DNA from: JBBIOI01 sp037443425
GTDB lineage: Bacteria; Desulfobacterota; BSN033; UBA1163
NCBI GenBank assembly: GCA_037443425.1
Contig: JBBIOI010000055.1
Location: forward strand, 1-21,892
Length of the DNA: 21,892 bases
Direction: 5' to 3'
Shown: piece after piece, positions 7,620 through 15,582 of the stretch
Layout: each line of letters starts with the position of its first letter
Numbering within the stretch: position 1 is the stretch's first letter
The notes under the pieces: model-generated
The model's database searches: none
Told to the model about the DNA's origin: nothing
Seen by the model: the letters and a program-made list of their open reading frames with translations, nothing else
Translations under genes and position numbers: made by a program

Positions 7620-8786
7620 TCAGGATACTCTAAGGGCATCAACTATCCTCATTCTTGATGCCCTTATGGCAGGCAGGATTCCTCCAATAAGACCCATTCC
7701 CATAGAAAATGCAATAGATTTCCATACTATCTCAAAAGTGAGTTTAAAGCTAAAGGCCAGCTCAGAAAAGGTCTGAAAATTAATTGTGGATATGGTAAAG
7801 AATTGTAGAAATGAAGATAATACGAGTCCAGCTCCTCCTCCGATAACACCAAGCAGGATCGATTCAAACATAAATGCAATCATGATATCCTTTCTTTGAA
7901 ACCCAAGTGCTCGAAGTGTACCTATCTCATTTATTCGATTTGCAACAGCGCCATACATAGTGATCATTGCCCCTGTAATTGCCCCAATCGAAAAGATAAT
8001 AGTTAATGTATTCCCGAGTATTCTTAGAAATTTTCTCATCATTGCAGATTGCTCCTCATAATATTTAACTTCTCTTTTAAGATCAAGTTGGAGTCTCGGA
8101 TCCTTTTCTATCCTTTCCTTTATGATACCGAAGTCCTTAGGATCGTGTAATCTGAATATAACAGAAGAATAAGAATTTCTTCTAAAAGTCTGTAACAATT
8201 GTTCCACATCAACCCATATCTCTGAATTAAAGCCCGTGTTTCTTGCATCGAAAATCCCTACGATCTGCCATTGTTGAGCCCCGAATTTTATTGTCTGTCC
8301 TAATCCAATCCCTTCAAAACGGTCTGAAACAGCTTTTCCAGAGATGATCTCGTGTGTCCCTGCCCTTGGTAACCTTCCTTCAATTATTGTTAAATTATGT
8401 CTCAGGGCAAAGGACTTTTCCTCAATTCCACGAATAGTAACATAGCTTTCTTTTTTATTTCCTCTCTTAGGTAGGCTTATAATTACAACAATCTCTTTTG
8501 AAAATAGTCTTTTGCCATCTTCACCCAAAGCTATTTCAGGAAAGGATTCGAGGAGGGAGGCTTGAAATCGTGTTATTGAACTCTGGACTTCCGAACTTGA
8601 GCCCTTTCTTAATATAACGATATTTTCAAAAGAACCTGTACTTATTAAAGTAATTCTTAAACCTTCGGCCATCATTAAGATAGAAGAGAATACGAATACA
8701 ACAAGGGCCATACCGATTGAGGTAAGAACGGTGGTAAGCTTTCTTGTCCATAGATTTCTGAAACTGTAAGAAAGTAGTATAACCAT
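7620..8786 (-). CDS. ABC transporter permease, MacB/FtsX type (second)
   Basis: A 388-residue inner-membrane permease with the MacB/FtsX topology: one N-terminal helix (about residues 17-39) after a LRNLWTRKLTTVLTSIGMAL segment, a large periplasmic domain, and three C-terminal helices (about 265-290, 305-335, 350-375). The C-terminal block (NRINEIGTLRALGFQRKDI and GGILPAIRASRMRIVDALR) is the standard FtsX domain including the coupling helix. It shares one base with the stop of the upstream permease (TAATG). With the partner permease, ATPase and HlyD adaptor it forms a tripartite-type exporter of unknown substrate. LolC/E-like lipoprotein release is the main alternative, but the HlyD adaptor favours MacAB-like export. 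Confidence 0.88.
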   Translation of the reverse strand: MVILLSYSFRNLWTRKLTTVLTSIGMALVVFVFSSILMMAEGLRITLISTGSFENIVILRKGSSSEVQSSITRFQASLLESFPEIALGEDGKRLFSKEIVVIISLPKRGNKKESYVTIRGIEEKSFALRHNLTIIEGRLPRAGTHEIISGKAVSDRFEGIGLGQTIKFGAQQWQIVGIFDARNTGFNSEIWVDVEQLLQTFRRNSYSSVIFRLHDPKDFGIIKERIEKDPRLQLDLKREVKYYEEQSAMMRKFLRILGNTLTIIFSIGAITGAMITMYGAVANRINEIGTLRALGFQRKDIMIAFMFESILLGVIGGGAGLVLSSFLQFFTISTINFQTFSELAFSFKLTFEIVWKSIAFSMGMGLIGGILPAIRASRMRIVDALRVS

Positions 8787-9940
8787 TAACTAATACTTCT
8801 TAGGCCTTCTACTATTCTAATTTTAACTACGTTGTATGCAGGAATAGAGGAGGAAATTAATCCTACTATTATTGAGGCTATTACATCATAATAGACCACC
8901 TCTGTAGGGACTATAAAAACCGGGAAATATACCTCAAGCATTTTTCCAACAATCTTTGCAATTGGATATGTAGAGGCGATTCCTGTGATACATCCGATTA
9001 TGGTTAAAAACAATGACTCCCCTAATATTAGAGTTCCGATATGCGTGCTTCTATAACCAAGGGTCTTAAATATTGCATACTCCTGTATTCGTTCTCTATA
9101 TGTCATTGACATGGTATTTGCAACTACAGCGATAATAATTAATATCACTACAAATGAGACAATCCTTATTAAAATAAGAATCGTTTCTGTCATTGATATA
9201 AAAGAAAGTTGAAATGCCTTTTCGGTTTCGGTCAATGTTTCAGCAATAGAATTCTTAAACATACTATCGATAAAAAGTGAAATATCTGTTGCGCCATCGG
9301 TATTTGTTATTCCGATCATATACCATCCCACATGATCTGCCCACAGAGAACCCGTTTTTCTTAATACTTCATTTAAATAATCCCAATGGAAGAAAAATTG
9401 TGTTTCATCTGTATATTCATCTCTTCCCCGATATATCCCCCTCAGGATAAATTCCCAATCTCCGGGAAAAATCTTCCCTTTAAGGGTAATAATATCTCCT
9501 ATTTTCCAACCAAATCTTTCTGCAAGTTTTTTACCTGCAATAAACCCTTTTCTGTCACGAAAAAATTCTTTCTTTTCTCTCTCAGAAATTAAATATTCAG
9601 GATATAGCTCCAGATAAGATTCTGCATCGATTGCAAAGCTGGGAAAGAAATTTTTCTCATCTTTATATACACCTCCAAACCATGTTCCCCAGGAAACGGC
9701 CTTAACACCATCTATCTTTCGAATCTTCTCTTTATAAGAAATTGGAAGTGGAAAGGCGAGGGATACTGCATTACGGGTGATTAACCTTATTGTAGAAGAG
9801 GCTTCAACGCCCTGATACCATGCATTTATAAATGTCTGAAGAAGTCCAAAAGCTAAAATTGCAATAGCTACACTTAATATGGTAAGAAATGTTCTTAGTT
9901 TATGACGCAAGGCATTTTTAATTATCAGCTTTAGGAACAT
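8786..9940 (-). CDS. ABC transporter permease, MacB/FtsX type (first)
   Basis: A 384-residue permease paralogous in layout to its downstream neighbour: an N-terminal helix (about 17-38) following ALRHKLRTFLTILS, a periplasmic MacB-type domain of about 200 residues, and a C-terminal FtsX domain with helices near 255-280, 300-330 and 345-370. The MTYRERIQEYAIFKTLGYRS motif marks the coupling region. The start lies 23 bases inside the end of the ATPase gene. Two distinct permeases in one operon suggest a heterodimeric transporter, unlike classical MacB, which fuses ATPase and permease and acts as a homodimer. Confidence 0.88.
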   Translation of the reverse strand: MFLKLIIKNALRHKLRTFLTILSVAIAILAFGLLQTFINAWYQGVEASSTIRLITRNAVSLAFPLPISYKEKIRKIDGVKAVSWGTWFGGVYKDEKNFFPSFAIDAESYLELYPEYLISEREKKEFFRDRKGFIAGKKLAERFGWKIGDIITLKGKIFPGDWEFILRGIYRGRDEYTDETQFFFHWDYLNEVLRKTGSLWADHVGWYMIGITNTDGATDISLFIDSMFKNSIAETLTETEKAFQLSFISMTETILILIRIVSFVVILIIIAVVANTMSMTYRERIQEYAIFKTLGYRSTHIGTLILGESLFLTIIGCITGIASTYPIAKIVGKMLEVYFPVFIVPTEVVYYDVIASIIVGLISSSIPAYNVVKIRIVEGLRSIS

Positions 9941-10619
9941 CGATGAGATAGCCCTTCTCGAGTCTTCTTATTTTTCTTGCCCTCTCAGCTGCCCTTGGAT
10001 CATGAGTAACCATTATAATAGTTTTACCAAATTCCATATTCAGTCTTTCCATAAGATCAAGGATTTCCTTCGCAGATGTTTTATCAAGATCACCAGTTGG
10101 CTCATCAGCAACGATTATAGCAGGATCGGTAACGAAGGCACGTGCGATTGCAACTCTTTGCTGTTCTCCTCCTGAGAGCTGGGAGGGGTAATGGTCAATC
10201 CTCTCTGTTAGGTTTACTATACGCAGAGCCATTTCAACATGTTCTTTTCTTTCTCTCTTTGAAAGCCCTGTAAGGATGAGTGGAAGTTCAACATTTTCAA
10301 ATGCCGTTAAAACAGGTATAAGATTATAAAATTGAAATATAAACCCAACATTTAAAGCTCGCCATCTTGCGAGTTCACTCTCTGAAAGTTTTGTGATATC
10401 AACTCCACATACTCGAATTATGCCACTATCAACATAATCAAGCGCAGCAATAAGGTTAAGGAGTGTTGTCTTTCCTGAGCCTGAGGGTCCCATCAAGGCG
10501 ATAAATTCTCCTTTTTCGATGCCGATATTTATATTGTGTAGAACAGGGATTATTCTGTTACCCTTTCTATAACACTTATTTACATTTACAACCTCTACGA
10601 TCAAACCTCTTGGATCCAT
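9918..10619 (-). CDS. ABC transporter ATP-binding protein (MacB/LolD type)
   Basis: A cytoplasmic ATPase of the LolD/MacB class, 233 residues from the chosen start. All motifs are intact: Walker A GPSGSGKTTL, Q-loop FQFYNL, the family-typical ALNVGFIFQ region, signature LSGGEQQRVAIARAF, Walker B IIVADEPTGDLD, and H-loop VTHDP. A longer reading begins at an ATG ending at 10652, inside the adaptor gene, but its AAAGG directly touches the start codon, too close to act as a ribosome binding site; ATG 10619, eight bases after the adaptor stop, gives a usual N-terminus (MDPRGLIVEVVNVNK). It powers the two permeases encoded downstream. Confidence 0.9.
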   Translation of the reverse strand: MDPRGLIVEVVNVNKCYRKGNRIIPVLHNINIGIEKGEFIALMGPSGSGKTTLLNLIAALDYVDSGIIRVCGVDITKLSESELARWRALNVGFIFQFYNLIPVLTAFENVELPLILTGLSKRERKEHVEMALRIVNLTERIDHYPSQLSGGEQQRVAIARAFVTDPAIIVADEPTGDLDKTSAKEILDLMERLNMEFGKTIIMVTHDPRAAERARKIRRLEKGYLIDVPKADN

Positions 10620-10626
10620 TTTTGAT

Positions 10627-11835
10627 TTATTCCACAATAACTCTTTTTCCATCCTTTAATCTTGAGGGAGGGTTAAGTATTACTCTATCACCCACTTTTA
10701 ATCCTTCCACAACCTCAACCATATCCCCCATTTTTTGGCCAATCTTAATACTCACCTCCTTTACCTTTTCACTTGTTATGACAAAGACTCTATAACTTTC
10801 TTCCTTTTTAATTAATGCAGAATGATGAATCGCAATAGTTGGCTTTTTTTCATCAGGGCTTATTGGTCTTGAAAGAAAAAAGACCTTTGCACTCATCTGT
10901 GGCAATATCCTCGAGTCCTTCTCAAGGAATCTTATTTTTACCATCACGGTAGCTTTTGTTCTGTCTATTGTTGGTACTATCATGTGGATTTCTCCAGGGA
11001 ATCTTTTTTCTGGGATTCCATCAAGCTGGATTTCACAGGGTTGTCCCTTTTTAATTAAGGAAAGATTTGACTCAGAGACATCTGCCTCTACCAGTAGAGA
11101 ATCCATATCAGCTATTGTAACAACAGCTGATTTGGCGTCTGCTGCTGCCCCAATTGGAGTAATAATATCCCCGATATCTGCATTTTTTGTAAGTACAATC
11201 CCATCAAATGGAGAACGAATGATGGTATATTCAAGTGATGTATCTGTAATCTCAAGACCTGCTATTGCTGCCTTTAAAGATGCTTGGGCTGCCTCTACAG
11301 ATGATACTGCCTTTTCATATCTCGAAATTGCAGAGTCATAGGTTGCCTTTGGAATAACTCCCTTTTCAAATAAGGCCTTATTTCTTTCAAGCCAAAGGGT
11401 CGCCTCTCGAAGCTCAGCCTTAGAAATCTCAAGATTATATTGAGCAATCTGGACATTTGCCTCAGCTTGTCTTTTAGCTGCTTCTAAATCTTTACTTTCA
11501 AGACGTGCAATAATCTGGCCTTTTTTAACCCGGCTTCCTTCCTCAACGCCAACCCATATAAGACGACCTGTAACCTTTGAGGCGATTGCTGATTTTCTCT
11601 GAGGAACAACATATCCACTTGCATTAAGTATTGTTAATGATTGAGATGGGTGATAAAGACTTACAGTTGCAGTCTGAACTTTAAGGGGTGGACTTAAAAT
11701 ACCATTTTTGTATAAATAAAAGAAGATAAGAACCAAGATTAAAAGAGAGGATATATACAAAACCCTTCTTTTTTTTCGACCCGAAAGGGCCCTTCCCTTG
11801 TCAATCTTAAGTTTTGATAGATCATGTTCGTTCAT
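10627..11835 (-). CDS. HlyD/MacA-type periplasmic adaptor subunit
   Basis: A 402-residue membrane fusion protein. A basic segment (GRKKRR) precedes one transmembrane anchor (about residues 25-43); the rest should be periplasmic. The biotinyl-lipoyl halves are visible as SKVTGRLIWVGVEEGSRVKKGQ and IIRSPFDGIVLTKNADIGD, separated by a roughly 100-residue alpha-hairpin rich in Ala, Glu and Lys. Beta-barrel and membrane-proximal domains follow (about 240-400). First gene of the efflux operon; it would link the inner-membrane permeases to an outer-membrane TolC-like channel, none of which is encoded here. The promoter should lie in 11836-12187, shared with the divergent CO dehydrogenase cluster, but I see no convincing hexamers for it. 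Confidence 0.9.
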   Translation of the reverse strand: MNEHDLSKLKIDKGRALSGRKKRRVLYISSLLILVLIFFYLYKNGILSPPLKVQTATVSLYHPSQSLTILNASGYVVPQRKSAIASKVTGRLIWVGVEEGSRVKKGQIIARLESKDLEAAKRQAEANVQIAQYNLEISKAELREATLWLERNKALFEKGVIPKATYDSAISRYEKAVSSVEAAQASLKAAIAGLEITDTSLEYTIIRSPFDGIVLTKNADIGDIITPIGAAADAKSAVVTIADMDSLLVEADVSESNLSLIKKGQPCEIQLDGIPEKRFPGEIHMIVPTIDRTKATVMVKIRFLEKDSRILPQMSAKVFFLSRPISPDEKKPTIAIHHSALIKKEESYRVFVITSEKVKEVSIKIGQKMGDMVEVVEGLKVGDRVILNPPSRLKDGKRVIVE

Positions 11836-11994
11836 TTTATAAGTGACCTATAGAAAATAAATTTTCCTATTACCCACAGTAAAGATTAAAAATGGTTTAG
11901 GTGACTTTTGGGTAAACCTATTGCGCTTAAATCAGAAAGATTTATTAGAAAAGAATTATCTTATTAAATATTAAAAAGATTCATGCAAAAAATC

Positions 11995-12010
11995 TTTGAC
12001 TTAAGTCAAA
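11995..12010. promoter_or_regulatory. FNR/CRP-like palindrome, copy 1 (distal)
   Basis: TTTGACTTAAGTCAAA, a perfect 16-base palindrome with FNR-like TTGAC-N4-GTCAA half-sites. It lies 132 bases (centre to centre) upstream of copy 2 in the 352-base gap between the efflux operon and the CO dehydrogenase cluster. Apart from the two palindromes, this gap holds no ORF or RNA gene that I can support. Confidence 0.65.
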
Positions 12011-12127
12011 AAAAGGCCTTTATTTATACAATCATTAGAAGTGCCCAAGCTTTTTTTTTCACCACACCTACACAGTATGGAAAGATTTAAAAATACTTTT
12101 TCAGAAGTTTCTTATCTAAAAATATTT

Positions 12128-12141
12128 TTGACTTAAGTCAA
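12128..12141 (+). promoter_or_regulatory. FNR/CRP-like palindrome, copy 2, upstream of the CODH cluster
   Basis: TTGACTTAAGTCAA, a perfect palindrome. If it acts as a class II activator site centred at -41.5, transcription would begin near 12176, and TAAAAT at 12163-12168 sits close to where the -10 should be. The first gene starts at 12197. The flanked 17-mer TTTGACTTAAGTCAATG is identical to that at 17272-17288. Confidence 0.7.
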
Positions 12142-12196
12142 TGTAATCTTTTTTATATCATTTAAAATTAAATTAAAAAAGAAGGAGGTGAAAATA

Positions 12197-12415
12197 ATGA
12201 GAGAAAAGATTGAGAAGGCACTCGAGACAATAAGGCCAGCGCTTCGGGGAGATGGTGGAGATGTTGAACTGATAGATGTGGGTGATGGTGTTGTTAGAGT
12301 TAGATTAAAGGGGGCTTGTGGCGGGTGTCCCATGTCTCAGTTGACACTAACCCGAGGTGTAGAACAAGCAATCAAAAAAGCAGTTCCTGAGGTTAAGAAG
12401 GTTGAGGCTATTTAA
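12197..12415 (+). CDS. NifU C-terminal-domain (Nfu-type) Fe-S protein
   Basis: A 72-residue protein consisting only of the NifU C-terminal (Nfu) domain, which carries and delivers [4Fe-4S] clusters. The pattern IRPALRGDGGDVELIDV followed by GACGGCPMS is diagnostic; C41 and C44 of the CxxC bind the cluster at a dimer interface. ATG 12197 was chosen because GGAGG lies eight bases upstream; an in-frame GTG at 12188 is part of that Shine-Dalgarno sequence. It leads the CO dehydrogenase cluster, so it probably supplies Fe-S clusters to CdhA, which needs several (inference). The operon is preceded by an FNR-like palindrome. Confidence 0.92.
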   Translation: MREKIEKALETIRPALRGDGGDVELIDVGDGVVRVRLKGACGGCPMSQLTLTRGVEQAIKKAVPEVKKVEAI

Positions 12416-12420
12416 GGAAA

Positions 12421-12678
12421 ATGGATCGAGTTGGAATAGAGGCAGTTTATGAATTTATAAAAAGATTAAGGGAAAAAGATCTTAGAAAGAGAATAAGAGC
12501 GGAAGACCGGAAAAAGATTGAAGATATTATATTACAGAATGCGATAAACGGAGAGATACCTTGTGCTACATGTTTAAGTATTGCTGATGATCTCGGGATT
12601 TCGAAAAAAGAGCTTATAAAAATTATTAATGAGATGAAGATAAAGATTAGTCATTGCCAGTTAGTTTGTTTTGAGTAA
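12421..12678 (+). CDS. Small CQL-motif protein (single C-x30-CQL domain)
   Basis: An 85-residue protein I cannot assign to a characterised family. The C-terminal half carries a domain that recurs twice in the protein at 15583-16026: C48 (GEIPCATCLSIADDLGIS) and C79 (IKISHCQLVCFE), exactly C-x30-CQL. The IADDLGISKKELIKIINEM segment resembles a short helix-turn-helix. Two further Cys (C51, C83) are unique to this copy. The basic N-terminal half (RVGIEAVYEF, then KRLREKDLRKRIRAEDRKK) looks helical and could bind nucleic acid or a partner. It starts six bases after the nifU-type gene. Location in the CdhA cluster suggests a regulatory or metal/cluster-handling role for CO dehydrogenase (inference). 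Confidence 0.75.
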   Translation: MDRVGIEAVYEFIKRLREKDLRKRIRAEDRKKIEDIILQNAINGEIPCATCLSIADDLGISKKELIKIINEMKIKISHCQLVCFE

Positions 12679-12773
12679 CATGGTATCTGCGATGAAAGTC
12701 TTCCATAATTGATTTTCTAATAACGTAAGAGGGAAATTTAGAAGAAAAATTTAAAAATTGAAAGGAGGAAAAA

Positions 12774-13241
12774 ATGAGAACTTTTGAAGGATGTCCAGGC
12801 TCAATGACAATCGATTTAAGAGAAGAAAAACCCAAAGAAGATGCTACTTTTAAGGCTAAATCGGAACTTCGCCAGTGGCCGATACAGCTTCATTTGATTT
12901 CACCTGTAGCATCTTATTATCAAGGCGCAGATGTAATCCTCACCGCTGACTGTGTTGGTTATGCACTGGGGAGTTTTCACGCAGATTATTTGAAAGGGAA
13001 ATCGATTGCCATTGCCTGCCCCAAATTGGATGAGGGTCAGGATGAGTACGTGGAAAAAATAAAGTCATGGTTTGAGGATGCAAAGATTAATACCTTGACC
13101 GTACTGATTATGCAGGTACCCTGTTGCATGGGATTAGTACACCTTGCTAAAGAGGCCCAGGCAAATTCAAAAAGAAAAGTTCCATTAAAGTCAATTGTAG
13201 TGGGTTTACAGGGAGATATTCTTTCTGAGGAATGGATATAA
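12774..13241 (+). CDS. Stand-alone ferredoxin-tail (CPGS-type) domain protein
   Basis: A 155-residue protein resembling the C-terminal domain of a widespread anaerobe 4Fe-4S ferredoxin-like protein, recognisable by CPGS near the start (C7), ELRQWPIQLHL, the LTADCVGYALGSFH segment (C60), IACPKLD (C82) and a Cys pair in VPCCMGL (C117, C118). In the forms I recall, two [4Fe-4S] ferredoxin motifs precede this domain; here the protein begins almost directly at CPGS and the 95 bases upstream have no coding potential, so the ferredoxin part is absent. A good AAAGGAGG ribosome binding site precedes the ATG, arguing for a real gene, not a fragment. The five Cys could bind a cluster or metal. CdhA follows directly, so it may mediate electron transfer or maturation (inference). 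Confidence 0.75.
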   Translation: MRTFEGCPGSMTIDLREEKPKEDATFKAKSELRQWPIQLHLISPVASYYQGADVILTADCVGYALGSFHADYLKGKSIAIACPKLDEGQDEYVEKIKSWFEDAKINTLTVLIMQVPCCMGLVHLAKEAQANSKRKVPLKSIVVGLQGDILSEEWI

Positions 13242-13252
13242 GGATTAGTAAT

Positions 13253-15559
13253 ATGCCAGAATTAAAGGAGATAAATAAAAACTTAGAAGAGATCTACCAG
13301 AAGATAAAGGCCGATATTCCATGGGAACCTGTTGGTCATACCCCGATGCCTGAAATCTCTGATCTCAGAGAGTGGGATATAAGACTTCTTCAGACCTATA
13401 AACCTTGGTACGCCCCTTTCTGTGACCTCTGCTGCTTCTGTAATTTTGGGAAATGTGATCTCACAGAAAATCGAAGAGGGGCGTGTGGAATTGATATCGC
13501 AACACAACAAGGTAAGTGGATGTTACTTTTCTGTGTAATGGGTGCTTCTGCACATACCTCACACGCTGCCCATATCCTTGAGATATTGATCAAGAAACAT
13601 GGTCCGGACAAAAAGATTAATCTTGGAAGCTTTATAGATTTAGAGGCACCTCATATAAGAACAGTTTTAGGATTAAAACCAGAAACGTTGGGTGATCTCA
13701 GGATAGTCATTGAATATATCTATAAAGAGATCACCCATCTTCTTGATTCCACGACAATGGGACAGGAAGGCAGTTTTCTTGATTATGAATCTAAGGCGCT
13801 TCATGCAGGGATGCTTGATCATTTAGGAATGGAAGTAGCAGAGATTGCTCAGATCGTAGGCTATAACTATCCAGCCTCTGTTGCAGATACTCCCCTGGTT
13901 GATCTTGGATGGGCCTCGGTAGATAAAACAAAACCAATCATCTGTTTTATTGGGCATAATCCTTTTACTTCAACAGTAGTTATAGATTACCTTCAAGAAA
14001 ACGACCTTTATGATAAGGTTGAGATTTGTGGGGTATGTTGTACAGCCTTGGAGACAACAAGATATTCTTCGAGAGCCAAAATTATAGGTTCTTTCTCACG
14101 CGAGCTTTTTTTCGTAAGAAGCGGGATTGCGGATGTCATAATAACCGATGAACAATGTATGCGAACAGATATGTCGCAGGAGGCAAAAAAGGCTGGCTCT
14201 GCCCTTATTGCTACTCTTGATAAGGCTATGTATGGTCTTGAGAATGCAACCGAAATGGAAGTTGATGAGATAGTGAAAAAGATGGTTGAAGAGAAGAAAC
14301 AATTCGCAATCCTTGATCCTAAAAAGGCAGCAGAGGTAGCGGTAAATGTTGCTATGGCTATTGCCCCTAAGAGAAGGAAGCAGTGGGTATCCGATAAAGA
14401 TGCACAGGAACTGGCAAAAAGATGTAATCTATGTGGAATGTGCGAGACAGTCTGCCCGAATCTATTCCAGATTGGGCAAGGAATAAGTGAAGTTGCAAAG
14501 GGAAATTATGAAGTCATAAAGGAGCAATTCAATTACTGTATCGGTTGTGGAAAATGTGAAGAAGAATGTCCGAGGAATATTCCTATACTAAAAGTTATGC
14601 AAGTAGGGGCCAGTAAAGAAACATACAGGATTAGAACAGGACGTGGTCCTATTATGGATACAGAGATAAGAACCGTTGGAGCACCAATTACCCTCGGAAC
14701 AATACCAGGAGTAGTTGCATTAGTTGGATGTTCAAGTTATCCTGATATACGAGATCTTGCCGAGATCGTGGATGAATTTGCTAAAAGAAAATATATAATT
14801 TTAGTTTCAGGTTGCACGGCAATAGATATCGGGATATGGAAGGATGTTGATGGAAAGACAATCTATGAAAAATACCCCCCGGTTTTTGACGCTGGTGGTG
14901 TTGTAAATGTTGGTCCTTGTGTGGCTAACAGTCATATTACTGGAGCAGCAATAAAGATTGCAAACCTATTTGGGACTTTACCTTTGAGGGGAAACTATGA
15001 AGTGATAGCAGACTATGTACTTAACAGAGTGGGAGCTGTAGGGGTGGTATGGGGGGCATATCACCAGAAAGCAGCAGCAATTGCTACAGGATGTAATAGA
15101 TTAGGGATTCCTGTTATCTTTGGTCCTCATTCATCCAAATATCGAAGACTTTACCTTTCAAGGAAAGAAGAAGACCAATGGAAGGTTATGGATGCAAGGA
15201 AAAAGCTGATTGTAGAAACCAATGAACCATCACCAGAGCATCTGGCTTATCTCTGTGAAACGAAGGAAAAAGTAATGGTTACAATTCCTAAACTGTGTAT
15301 TAGGAAGAATGATACACCTCAGGGTAGGGCAATAAAACTGAATCACTATATTTCACTTTATAAAAAATATATGGGTGGGAACCTTCCTGAGGATCTCCAT
15401 CTTTTTGTTAGAAGGGAGGCTGATATACCTATTGTTTACAAAAAAGAGGTAAAGGCATATCTTGTAGATATAGGCTGGAAACCAAAAGAACCTGTTGGTC
15501 TTCCAACCCTTATAGGTACATATCCAACAAAAGTTCCGATAGATTCCGTTATCCATTAA
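13253..15559 (+). CDS. cdhA: Archaeal-type CO dehydrogenase catalytic subunit (CdhA)
   Basis: A 768-residue Ni-Fe-S CO dehydrogenase of the CdhA (acetyl-CoA decarbonylase/synthase alpha) type, catalysing reversible CO/CO2 interconversion. The N-terminal cluster ligands are dense: C57, C60, C61, C63 and C68 (CDLCCFCNFGKC) and C78 (GACGID). His residues 101, 104 and 107 (SAHTSHAAH) fall where active-site His are expected, and Cys for the Ni-containing C-cluster are visible in GVCCTALETTRYS, DEQCMRTD, SGCTAID, GPCVANS and ATGCNRLG. Two ferredoxin motifs typical of CdhA but absent from bacterial CooS are inserted: C391/394/397/401 and C429/432/435/439. I chose ATG 13253 (AAGGA eight bases upstream) over ATG 13232, whose GAGG lies only one base away. 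No epsilon (CdhB), acetyl-CoA synthase (CdhC), corrinoid subunit or CooC gene is adjacent. Confidence 0.93.
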   Translation: MPELKEINKNLEEIYQKIKADIPWEPVGHTPMPEISDLREWDIRLLQTYKPWYAPFCDLCCFCNFGKCDLTENRRGACGIDIATQQGKWMLLFCVMGASAHTSHAAHILEILIKKHGPDKKINLGSFIDLEAPHIRTVLGLKPETLGDLRIVIEYIYKEITHLLDSTTMGQEGSFLDYESKALHAGMLDHLGMEVAEIAQIVGYNYPASVADTPLVDLGWASVDKTKPIICFIGHNPFTSTVVIDYLQENDLYDKVEICGVCCTALETTRYSSRAKIIGSFSRELFFVRSGIADVIITDEQCMRTDMSQEAKKAGSALIATLDKAMYGLENATEMEVDEIVKKMVEEKKQFAILDPKKAAEVAVNVAMAIAPKRRKQWVSDKDAQELAKRCNLCGMCETVCPNLFQIGQGISEVAKGNYEVIKEQFNYCIGCGKCEEECPRNIPILKVMQVGASKETYRIRTGRGPIMDTEIRTVGAPITLGTIPGVVALVGCSSYPDIRDLAEIVDEFAKRKYIILVSGCTAIDIGIWKDVDGKTIYEKYPPVFDAGGVVNVGPCVANSHITGAAIKIANLFGTLPLRGNYEVIADYVLNRVGAVGVVWGAYHQKAAAIATGCNRLGIPVIFGPHSSKYRRLYLSRKEEDQWKVMDARKKLIVETNEPSPEHLAYLCETKEKVMVTIPKLCIRKNDTPQGRAIKLNHYISLYKKYMGGNLPEDLHLFVRREADIPIVYKKEVKAYLVDIGWKPKEPVGLPTLIGTYPTKVPIDSVIH

Positions 15560-15582
15560 CATGAAAAGGGGGTGTAAAATCC

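Noticed and set aside
7602..7622. Bidirectional terminator between bioD and the efflux operon
   Set aside because: The stem is only six base pairs with a nine-base loop and no T-tract on either side; too weak to call.
10982..11341. 119-residue plus-strand frame inside the HlyD adaptor gene
   Set aside because: It is the antisense of a well-supported coding region and shows no recognisable domain.
12128..12141. CooA (CO sensor) binding site for the CODH cluster
   Set aside because: CooA sites, as I know them, have TGTC-type arms with a wider spacer; TTGAC-N4-GTCAA fits FNR-type regulators better.
12188..12196. GTG 12188 as start of the NifU-type gene
   Set aside because: The GTG is the tail of the GGAGGTG ribosome binding site; ATG 12197 is at ideal spacing.
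13232..13252. ATG 13232 as start of cdhA
   Set aside because: Its GAGG is only one base away, while AAGGA is eight bases before ATG 13253, which also gives a typical CdhA start.
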